DNA of 64,000 nt, taken from Ardenticatenaceae bacterium. Its GTDB lineage: Bacteria; Chloroflexota; Anaerolineae; Promineifilales; Promineifilaceae. Location of the stretch: contig JACKCD010000021.1 in NCBI GenBank assembly GCA_020634215.1, positions 1-64,000 of the forward strand, in the 5' to 3' direction. Below are positions 57,492-64,000 of this stretch, in pieces (position 1 is the stretch's first letter; each line of letters begins with the position of its first letter). The position numbers and the translations under genes were made by a program. Under the pieces are notes generated by a model. It saw only the letters and a program-made list of their open reading frames with translations. It was not told the DNA's origin and searched no databases.

Positions 57492-59426
57492 TTAAGCCCC
57501 CCGACGAAACGCTTCAACTGGTTCCAGGCTGGAAGCACGTAGGGCTGGGTACGTGCCAGATACCAGGCCAATAATCCCCCCCACCAACGGCGTAATCAGC
57601 GGAACGGCCGTATCTAACACCGGTGTCCACACCTGATACGCCGACACCCCCACCACAATCAAAATTCCCAGGCTGGCTCCCAAAATGCCGCCCACAATCC
57701 CCATTGACGTGCTTTCCAGCAAAAACTGGGTGGCGATGTGGGCGCGTGTGGCCCCAATGGCGCGGCGCAGCCCAATTTCGCCCGTGCGCTCAATCACCGA
57801 CACCAGCGTGACGTTGCCAATGCCGATGGCTCCCACGATGAGCGACAGCCCACCCAGCAGCAAAAACATGACGTTGAGGTCGCTTTGTACGGCATCACGC
57901 ACGCGGCGCGGTTCGGGGGCCAAATCAATTTTGAGCGCGGCATCATCATCGGGGCGCAGTGCCAGCGGGATTTGGCTGGCGATGAGGCCGGTGGCTCCAA
58001 TGCGGGTTTCCACGACGACGGAGCCAGGGCCGACCAGGCCAAAATCGTGGCGGGCAGTGCCTTCGGGAATGATCACGGCGGCCATGAGGTCGGGCTGCCG
58101 CGCCACGCTTTGCAACACGCCAATGACCAGGTACAGATGGTCGCCAATGGAAATGGCGGGCAGTTGTTCCAGCTCGACAATCCCCAGCTTTTCGGCGGCG
58201 GCGGGGCCAAGCACGGCTACCCGGTCTTGCCGCTGGGAGTGGCCGAGATCAAGATAACGGCCGTTTTTCAACGCCGCCCGCACCGCCCGAAACAAACTGG
58301 GCGAAGCCGCCTGCACCGACAAATTAAACGCCGTCTGGCTGCGCGGGTCGCGCACCGGCGAGGCACTCACCAGTGAATTGCCTAGGGCCACTTCGCTCAA
58401 CGTCCCGGCCGCCACCACCCCATTGAGCCGCAGCAGCCGCTCCGGTGCATCCCAGGGCAAGGCTCGTGGGTCAACCCCCGTGAGCGTGGATTTGCCCGTG
58501 ACCACAATTTCCGTGGCCGACAGCTCATCAAATTGGCTGATAATCCGGTTACTGGCGGTGCGCGACAACCCCAGCGTGGCAACCAGCGCCGTCAGCCCAA
58601 TGACCACCCCCAAAATGGTGAGTGCCGTCCGCCCCGGCCGGGCAAACATCCCCGCCACCGCCTCATTGAGCAGGTCGCGCACGCTAATGCCCGATTTGGA
58701 CACCGACTTGTCTGGTGAGGGGGCAGCAGCGGGCGAGGGGGAAGTGGTGCGGCTGAGTTCGGATAAACGGCCGTCTATAATTTGCACCCGACGGCCGGCG
58801 CGCTGTGCTACCTGCTCCTCATGGGTCACCACCACCATCGTCAAACCCTGCCGGTTTAGCTCCTCAAACAGATCCAGGATGCTGGCGGTGGATTGGGAGT
58901 CGAGATTGCCCGTTGGCTCGTCGCACAGCAGCAAGCTGGGCGACCCCATCAGGGCGCGGGCAATCGCCACCCGCTGCCGCTCCCCGCCCGACAGCTTAAT
59001 TGGCAAATAATCCACCCGATGGCTCAACCCCACCCGCGCCAACGCCTCCCGCGCCCGCGCCTCGCGTCCCACGTGGGATTCGTTGCGGTACACTTCGGCC
59101 AGCATCACGTTTTCCAGCACCGAGCGGTGGGGCAGCAGGTGAAAAGATTGAAAGACAAAACCGATGCGGCTGCTGCGTAGCCCGGCACGTTCATTGTCGC
59201 TCAACGTCGTCGTTTCAATCCCGTCAAAAAGGTAATACCCGCTGCTGGGGCGATCCAAACAGCCCAGCACGTTGAGCAAGGTGGATTTGCCCGCGCCAGA
59301 AGGACCGGTAATTGCCAGCCACTCCCCCGGTTCCACCTGCAAGTCTACGCCGATCAGCCCGTGAACAATGGGTTCAGTGCCAAACTGCCGGTTAACCTGC
59401 TGTAGCTCCAAAACGTAATGGGTCAT
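57492..59426 (-). CDS. macB: MacB-like ABC exporter (fused ATPase and FtsX-type permease)
   Basis: The 644-residue protein has the MacB order: ATPase (Walker A GPSGAGKSTLLNVLG near 41, signature LSGGERQRVAIARALMG near 145, Walker B LLLCDEPTGNLDS), a Pro/Ser linker (about 225-245), TM1 (about 262-285), a ~230-residue extracytoplasmic domain, and three C-terminal helices (MFLLLGGLSLIVGAIGIGNV; LIVVGVSAYQVW region; LITPLVGGIIGLVSGTYPAL) ending in the conserved ALRASSLEPVEAFRRG. It works as a mechanotransmitter exporting peptides or toxins from the outer face of the membrane. It overlaps its adaptor gene by 4 bases. Four palindromes inside. Confidence 0.9.
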   Translation of the reverse strand: MTHYVLELQQVNRQFGTEPIVHGLIGVDLQVEPGEWLAITGPSGAGKSTLLNVLGCLDRPSSGYYLFDGIETTTLSDNERAGLRSSRIGFVFQSFHLLPHRSVLENVMLAEVYRNESHVGREARAREALARVGLSHRVDYLPIKLSGGERQRVAIARALMGSPSLLLCDEPTGNLDSQSTASILDLFEELNRQGLTMVVVTHEEQVAQRAGRRVQIIDGRLSELSRTTSPSPAAAPSPDKSVSKSGISVRDLLNEAVAGMFARPGRTALTILGVVIGLTALVATLGLSRTASNRIISQFDELSATEIVVTGKSTLTGVDPRALPWDAPERLLRLNGVVAAGTLSEVALGNSLVSASPVRDPRSQTAFNLSVQAASPSLFRAVRAALKNGRYLDLGHSQRQDRVAVLGPAAAEKLGIVELEQLPAISIGDHLYLVIGVLQSVARQPDLMAAVIIPEGTARHDFGLVGPGSVVVETRIGATGLIASQIPLALRPDDDAALKIDLAPEPRRVRDAVQSDLNVMFLLLGGLSLIVGAIGIGNVTLVSVIERTGEIGLRRAIGATRAHIATQFLLESTSMGIVGGILGASLGILIVVGVSAYQVWTPVLDTAVPLITPLVGGIIGLVSGTYPALRASSLEPVEAFRRGA

Positions 59427-60883
59427 GGCTCTTCCCCCGCCGTGTCAAAACCAACAACCACTAAATCCCCCGGCGTGAGCGTGCCGTCTACGGGAGTAAT
59501 TTCCACAAAGCCATCGGCCGAAAGCCCTGGCTCAACGGTGATAAAGCTGCCGTCGCCTAGCTGCACGCGGGAACTGCCGTCGGCGGCGAGGAAGAGGGCG
59601 CTGATGGGAACGGCCGTTACCGCCCCACCCGTAGACTCCACCGGAATCGTCAGCCGCAGCGAGAACCCTTCCAGCGAAGCCGAAGCCGTTTCCACCCGCG
59701 TTTCAAAATAAACGTGGAACCCATCCACCCCGTCGGTGCCGGGGGAATCGGCCACCCGTTCCACCACCCCCGTCGCTTCCAGCCCCAGCGTCGGCTCATC
59801 AATTGTCACCGGCATCCCCGCCCGCACCAACTGCGCCTCATCCAGCGGCAGCGATGAATCTACGGCCAACTGGTTGTTGGTGACGGTCAGCAGCGGCCCG
59901 CTGGCTGTTTCGCCCACGTTCAGCGTCAACTGCTCCACGCGGGCGGGCAGCGTCGTCAGAAAGATGATTTCGTCGAGCGGCAGCTTCACCCCGGCATCCC
60001 GCCGCGCCTGTTCCAGTTCGGCATTCAACTGTGCCACCGTTTGCGCCGCCAGTTCAGCTTCCCCGGCGGCGGCTTGCTGGGCGGCAACGGCCGTTTCCAC
60101 CGCCACCTCACCCGCCAACCGCACCGCCAACGCCTCGGCCTCTGCCTGCGCTTGGTTTGCCGCCCCCGCTTCATTCGCCGCTTTTTCCGCCGCCAAATTG
60201 TCGCTGTCGGCCTGGGCTTTGGCGGCGGCTACGGCGCGTTCGGCCAGGGTGGTGTGGGTAACGGCCGTTTGTTGCTCAAGTTTGGCCGCAGCTAAGGCTT
60301 GTTCCAACTGCTGAATGGTGGCTTGCTGAACGGCCGTTGCCCCAAACGGCTCAAACCCGGCAGCCGTCACCCAGTTGGCAATAGCACTGCTGGTTTGCTC
60401 ATCAAAACGGCCGTCAACGTCCCCCGGATCAAACCCCAGCCGCTGCAACGCCTCCTCCAACTGCGCCACGTCGCTTCCCTGGCTGCCCGGCACAAAATCA
60501 CGGTAGGCTGGCAATGCCCCGGTTAGGACAAAAACCGGCCGTCCTGAAACCGTCAGCACCACATCCCCCTCGGCAAGCTGGGTGCCGCGTGGCGGCAGCG
60601 TCGTAATGACCCCCGCCTCGCCCTTCAGAGCTGAGGGTGCCAATGCCACCGTTTGCGGCAGTCCAAACCGTGCCGTGCCCCGCGTCACCACGCGGGAACT
60701 CAGCACCCGTTCTTCCACCGGCACTAAAATAGCGGATGGGGTGGGGGGAGCGGTTCGTGCCGCTGCCTCGGCCGGGGACTGAATTTGCGAGCCAATAACC
60801 CAACTGCCAATGGCGATCAGCACGACCACCGCTAAAACAAGGATGAGGGTTGTGATGCGTTTGCGCGTCATAAACTTTTTCAA
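59423..60883 (-). CDS. HlyD/MacA-type adaptor with peptidoglycan-binding domain
   Basis: The 486-residue protein has an N-terminal anchor helix (ITTLILVLAVVVLIAIGSWV), a PG_binding_1 domain at about 132-180 (SQGSDVAQLEEALQRLGFDP, DGRFDEQTSSAIANW) inserted where the barrel would begin, and a long Ala/Glu/Gln-rich coiled coil (about 182-300). A C-terminal barrel and beta domain follow (LPARVEQLTLNVGETASGPL, VPISALFLAADGSSRVQLGD). It links the MacB-like pump to the cell wall instead of a TolC channel. Its start is preceded by a long hairpin. Five palindromes are inside, mostly in the coiled coil, where T-A-V residues fit. Confidence 0.85.
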   Translation of the reverse strand: MKKFMTRKRITTLILVLAVVVLIAIGSWVIGSQIQSPAEAAARTAPPTPSAILVPVEERVLSSRVVTRGTARFGLPQTVALAPSALKGEAGVITTLPPRGTQLAEGDVVLTVSGRPVFVLTGALPAYRDFVPGSQGSDVAQLEEALQRLGFDPGDVDGRFDEQTSSAIANWVTAAGFEPFGATAVQQATIQQLEQALAAAKLEQQTAVTHTTLAERAVAAAKAQADSDNLAAEKAANEAGAANQAQAEAEALAVRLAGEVAVETAVAAQQAAAGEAELAAQTVAQLNAELEQARRDAGVKLPLDEIIFLTTLPARVEQLTLNVGETASGPLLTVTNNQLAVDSSLPLDEAQLVRAGMPVTIDEPTLGLEATGVVERVADSPGTDGVDGFHVYFETRVETASASLEGFSLRLTIPVESTGGAVTAVPISALFLAADGSSRVQLGDGSFITVEPGLSADGFVEITPVDGTLTPGDLVVVGFDTAGEEP

Positions 60884-60896
60884 ACATAAACTGTTG

Positions 60897-60951
60897 GGAA
60901 TTGGAGATTGGAGATTAGGGATTCAAAATCTCCAATCTCCCAATCTCTGCC
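60897..60951. repeat. Inverted repeat of word type gggaattggagattgg
   Basis: Left arm ggagattggagattagggat, right arm aaatctccaatctcccaat. Same word family as 16608, 21366 and 35014. Between the lipoprotein gene (60975) and the adaptor. Confidence 0.7.
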
Positions 60952-60974
60952 CATCAGTTTATGCCCATATCCAA

Positions 60975-61922
60975 TTAGCTTTTACGTCCAGAATACAGTT
61001 CACGTTCGATGGCATCTTCGGCCGGCTCCAAATAACTAACCTCGCACTGATACGAGGCAATCGCCAGCGCCCGTTCATACTCTTGCAGTTGCCCCAGCGC
61101 CGCCATTGCATCCGACGACAGTGCCTCTAGCGGCTGCCCGCCCGTGATGGCTTCCAGACGGTTCCGCAAATCTGGCTCAATATCCTTCTCGTGGTTGTAA
61201 TCAAAACCGGCCTCACGCATACATTGGCTGTATTTCCCAATCGCCTCCACCATGCGCGGGTCTTGCTCAATCAGCGCATCTTTGGGATTGCGATAGGTGG
61301 CCGTCAACTGCTCGGCGGTAAACGATTTCTCAATGGCGGCACGGGTGCAGCCCCCGGTGCGCCCCAAATCTTCAATTTCAATGGCAACGGCAAAGGTGAC
61401 GTTGCTGTTTTCCCCGATCAGTGTTTGGTTATAGGCTACCTGGTCGGCCGGCGACAAATTGCGGAAAATATCCACATTGCGATCCCCTAGGCCAATTTGG
61501 GCAGGGGTGGCTCGTTCTTCTAATTGCGGTGGCTTGCCCGTGTAGAGGGTCGAAATGCCGTAGCCATATTCATTAAAATATTGCCGTTCCGTCATGCCCG
61601 GCAGCGACTTGTCCGACACCATCCCCCGTCGCACCGTGTTATAGTCGGCTGCCACATATTCAAACCCGGCATCGCTCATACAGGTAGCAATATCAGCCTC
61701 CACCGCCTCAATTTTGCTCACTAATTCTTGCCTACTCAGCCCATACTCCTCGGTTCCCGGCAGCGGGCTGCCGTCAGGTGCCGTGCCACCCGCCGAATTG
61801 AGTAGAGTTGCTGTGGCTCCGCAGCCTACGAGTATCAGACTTGCCAAAGCCCCCAGCAGCAAGACCCAGCGATAAATTTTTGCCTCATTGATCTGATGTT
61901 CGGAAATCGGAAAACGCTTCAT
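60975..61922 (-). CDS. Hypothetical lipoprotein with repeated C-x5-GF(E/D)Y motif
   Basis: The 315-residue product from ATG 61922 (GGGAGG site) has a lipobox (LASLILVGC, Cys34) and a soluble domain. Two related segments each hold CMSDAGFEYVAADYN or CMREAGFDYNHEKDI, suggesting an internal repeat or a Cys pair for a disulfide. Other features: SPADQVAYNQTLIG and a C-terminal EDAIERELYSGRKS. I recognise no named family; proteins with CM-x2-GF-x-Y repeats occur in Gram-positive and Chloroflexota genomes as lipoproteins. It lies between a sensor kinase and the MacB-type exporter on the same strand, so it may be part of a stress-sensing and export unit. Confidence 0.65.
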   Translation of the reverse strand: MKRFPISEHQINEAKIYRWVLLLGALASLILVGCGATATLLNSAGGTAPDGSPLPGTEEYGLSRQELVSKIEAVEADIATCMSDAGFEYVAADYNTVRRGMVSDKSLPGMTERQYFNEYGYGISTLYTGKPPQLEERATPAQIGLGDRNVDIFRNLSPADQVAYNQTLIGENSNVTFAVAIEIEDLGRTGGCTRAAIEKSFTAEQLTATYRNPKDALIEQDPRMVEAIGKYSQCMREAGFDYNHEKDIEPDLRNRLEAITGGQPLEALSSDAMAALGQLQEYERALAIASYQCEVSYLEPAEDAIERELYSGRKS

Positions 61923-61943
61923 TCCAATACCTCCCTGTGCGAT

Positions 61944-61973
61944 AAGTTCAACTTCTTTGGAGAAGTTGAACTT
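61944..61973. terminator. Hairpin overlapping the end of the kinase gene
   Basis: Arms aagttcaacttct and agaagttgaactt pair perfectly with a 4-base loop. The same word set appears at 14.64-14.70 kb. It directly follows the kinase stop (61978-61980, minus strand). Confidence 0.6.
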
Positions 61974-61977
61974 TTTG

Positions 61978-63398
61978 TTACATCCTAGACGACTTGTTGT
62001 TTGCCGTGCTGGACAAATGAACAGTAAACGTAGAACCCTGGTCAATCTGGCTTTGCACGCTAATCGAACCACCGTGCGAGCGGGCAATCTCATGGGCGAT
62101 TGCCAGCCCCAGCCCACGCCACCCCTACCATTTTGCCCCAGCCGCCGCACTCGGCTCTTTTCCACCCGGTAAAACCGCTCAAAAAGGTGGGGCAAATGAT
62201 CCTCTGCAATACCCAGCCCTGTGTCAGCAATGGTAACATGAATTTTCCCACTGCCTTCCGTGGCAGTAATCTGCACTTCCCCTTCCGGCGGCGTGTATTT
62301 GATGGCGTTGTCCAGCAAGTTGAGAAAGAGCCGAATGAGCAAATCCATGTCTCCGACAAGGGTGCTGGTGGAACTGATCTGTTCAATAATGCGGATGGAT
62401 TTGGCGGCAGCCAACGGCCGTATTGTGTCCACCACTGCCCCTAACAAGTCCGCTGCCGGAATCGGTTCAGATTCCCCCTTCAAGACACCTTGATCCAGCC
62501 GCGCCATAAACAGCAGGTCGTTGCTTAGTCGGCTGAGTCGGTCAACCTGCTCTTCCATGCTTTGCAGTGTGGCAACATATTGCTCATTGTCACGCGGCTG
62601 GCTCAACGTCACGCCAATCCGCCCCTTTAGCGCTGCCAATGGGGTTCGCAATTCATGCGCGGCATCCCCCGTAAAACGTCGCTCGCGGTCAAACGCCTGC
62701 TGCAGGCGGTCAAGCATCCCATCAAACGTCTGCGCCAAACGGCCGATTTCATCCCGTGGTCCTGGATAAGCAATCCGTCGGTTCAAATCCTCTGCTGTGA
62801 TAGACTGCGCTGTTTGCGTAATCCGGTTGATCGGGTTCAGGGCGCGGGTTGCCAGAAACAGGCCACCAAAGCCAGCCAGGATGAGTGCCAGTGGAATCGC
62901 CAGCCCGATTTGCTGCTGCAAGCTAACCAGCGCCAGCCGAATTGCCTCCAGCTCTTGCAGTACCTGCACATAACCCGTGACCTTGCCCACCGTTACTTCG
63001 CGGCTCAAAATGCGCCATGATTCTCCATCGGCCAACTGTGAATAATAGCCAGAGGGCAATTGTTGGGGCTGCGGGGCGTGGTTGTCGCTGCCAATTTGAT
63101 CCCAGGCTGTGCCGTCAGGAGCTACCAGATAGATGAGAAACTTGTCGTCTATATTCCGCAGCGCATCTGGATTGTTGGCTAAATTTTTGAAGGTAAGATG
63201 CTCTCCTTCTCGGTCAACGTTAATGAGCGTTTGGGCCAGTGCCAGTTCCAGCGCATGGTCAGCTTGGGCAACCATATTGCGTTGGGTTTGCCAATAGACG
63301 TAGACTGAAAACAGCAGCAGAATAGCCCCCAGAAAGAGAACATACCAGGCAGTAAGGCGCAGGCGGATGGGAGGCTGGTATGATTTAAGTCGGCTCAT
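61978..63398 (-). CDS. Sensor histidine kinase with a one-base frameshift near the C-terminus
   Basis: The frame from 63398 has TM1 (LTAWYVLFLGAILLLFSVYV), an outer domain (about 40-160), TM2 (about 165-185), HAMP (RALNPINRITQTAQSI), HisKA with His near 248 (FTGDAAHELRTPLAALKG) and HATPase (NLLDNAIKYTPPEGEV; VTIADTGLGIAEDHLPHLFE; RFYRVEKSR). At GQNGRGGVG the frame slips: a missing base in the ccc run at 62113-62115 turns GLGLAIAHEIARSHGG into another reading frame. Restoring one G gives a normal end ...GSTFTVHLSS and a TAA at 61978. Without it the frame runs on into the downstream lipoprotein. Probable sequencing error or recent mutation. It pairs with the OmpR-type regulator. Confidence 0.8.
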
Positions 63399-63404
63399 AT
63401 AACC

Positions 63405-64000
63405 TTATGTTGTTTCCTCGGCTGCCAGACGATACCCCATACCGCGCACCGTTTGAATAAGCGGATAGGGAGCATCCTGGTCAATTTTGCGTCGCAGATA
63501 ACCGATGTAGACATCCACGACGTTGGACTCGTGATAGTAATCAAAATTCCAGACGTGTTCGCCAATTTGGGTGCGTGTCAGCACTTGGTCGGGATGGCGC
63601 ATCAGGTATTCCAGCACGGCGTATTCTCGCGGGCGCAGATCAATAAGTTGGCCGCTTCGTTTGACAGATTTTTTCGCCGTGTCCATTTCCAAATCGGCCA
63701 CACGCAGCACGCTGCCCTGCTGTTGCAGCGGTGGGCGGCGCAGCAGGGCGTTGATGCGAGCCAGCAGTTCAGGGAAGGCAAAGGGTTTGACCAGATAATC
63801 ATCGGCACCGGTGTTTAACCCTTTCACCCGGTCGTCAATGGTGTCACGCGCTGTGAGCATGAGAATGGGTGTTTTGTGCCCCATATTACGCAACGTTTGC
63901 ATCAGTTCTAACCCGTCCATGCCGGGGAGCATGATGTCTAAAATAAGAGCGTCGTATTCTGCAGACAAGGCAAAATGCAACCCGTCCTCGCCATCTTCAG
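63405..64000 (-). CDS. OmpR-family response regulator, N-terminus beyond window
   Basis: The visible 198 residues begin within the receiver: DALILDIMLPGMDGLELMQT (phospho-acceptor Asp), ILMLTARDTIDDRVKGL, GADDYLVKPFAFPELLARIN. A winged-helix effector follows (LIDLRPREYAVLEYLMRHPD, TRTQIGEHVWNFDYYHESNV, VDVYIGYLRRKIDQ, IQTVRGMGYRLA). It is 6 bases upstream of the kinase gene in one operon and most resembles MprA/TcrA-type regulators for envelope stress. Likely targets are the lipoprotein, adaptor and MacB-like genes downstream (inference). The start lies past 64000. Confidence 0.9.
   Translation of the reverse strand, partial: EDGEDGLHFALSAEYDALILDIMLPGMDGLELMQTLRNMGHKTPILMLTARDTIDDRVKGLNTGADDYLVKPFAFPELLARINALLRRPPLQQQGSVLRVADLEMDTAKKSVKRSGQLIDLRPREYAVLEYLMRHPDQVLTRTQIGEHVWNFDYYHESNVVDVYIGYLRRKIDQDAPYPLIQTVRGMGYRLAAEETT

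Larger units (their letters stand above)
366..62424. repeat. Highly iterated palindrome ACGGCCGT (often AAACGGCCGTTT), dispersed
   Basis: I count about 90 copies by eye across the window, for example near 374, 690, 1281, 5087, 12199, 17559, 20012, 25917, 30388, 33957, 39716, 41589, 48389, 51600, 58258, 60086 and 62416. In genes it is read in several frames, giving residues such as T-A-V, N-G-R or R-P-F, usually in poorly conserved positions. Between genes it often has A/T flanks that extend the symmetry. The spread is uneven: about 16 copies sit in one array at 8.3-9.06 kb, while 1.3-8.3 kb and the RND operon (50-57 kb) hold almost none. It contains CGGCCG. The pattern resembles the HIP1 element of cyanobacteria in kind, not in sequence. 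Confidence 0.9.

Noticed and set aside
60975..63398. An 807-residue kinase-lipoprotein fusion
   Set aside because: The join arises from a one-base frameshift in the kinase; the normal kinase end and stop exist in the next frame, and the lipoprotein has its own ATG, ribosome site and signal peptide.
1..64000. tRNA, rRNA or riboswitch genes
   Set aside because: I looked for T-loop and cloverleaf signatures and for long conserved RNA motifs by eye and saw none. A covariance-model scan would be decisive.

Overview
The window looks like chromosomal DNA of an uncultured or little-studied Chloroflexota bacterium, probably Anaerolineae-like. This rests on gene content: a PKD/Rhs surface protein, SpaA-like plus RTX repeats, ABC pairs, a secreted sugar dehydrogenase with a Thr/Pro linker ending in a YLPLV-type tail, and DosR/DosS-like regulators with universal stress proteins. 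No rRNA, tRNA or CRISPR array was seen. The most distinctive trait is a short palindrome, ACGGCCGT (usually AAACGGCCGTTT), found about 90 times by eye in genes and between them, where roughly one or two would be expected by chance.

Left part (1-13 kb). A partial RNB-family ribonuclease is followed by an accessory island. It holds a frameshifted PKD/Rhs gene with an HNH-like toxin tip and its immunity gene, two tandem tyrosine recombinases on the opposite strand, and an orphan Rhs tip with a probable PD-(D/E)XK nuclease and a large putative immunity protein. A 44-bp tandem array built on the palindrome comes next, then three toxin-antitoxin modules (BrnTA, an antitoxin with a broken PIN toxin, VapBC), each bracketed by pieces of that array. 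LLM-family oxidoreductase and RidA genes close the region.

Central part (13-35 kb). A mannonate dehydratase, universal stress proteins and PdxH lead to a redox region: pyruvate:ferredoxin oxidoreductase, a dihydroorotate-dehydrogenase-like protein, CBS protein, Usp and a degenerate receiver. After a secreted RTX protein and a glycosyltransferase comes a DosS/DosR-like two-component pair. It is followed by a second dihydroorotate-dehydrogenase-like/CBS/Usp set and a korDABC operon for a four-subunit 2-oxoacid:ferredoxin oxidoreductase. TGAC-N4-GTCA palindromes, which resemble the DosR core site, lie upstream of two of these transcription units. I read the region as a candidate Dos-like regulon for low-oxygen or fermentative metabolism (inference).

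Right part (35-64 kb). A resolvase relic and a MATE exporter come first. A PQQ-type sugar dehydrogenase follows, with a broken second copy, flanked by a ~90-bp duplication of the start of the next gene. Then come a heterodimeric ABC exporter pair, a methyltransferase, a metallophosphoesterase, a degenerate SurE and an ABC-2 exporter. An operon of two RND transporters around a minimal lipoprotein adaptor follows, then a MacB-like exporter with a HlyD-type adaptor, a lipoprotein and an OmpR-type two-component system. Long intergenic inverted repeats made of recurring short words (such as ggagattgg or caagtaacaagtggcaggt) separate many genes across the whole window.
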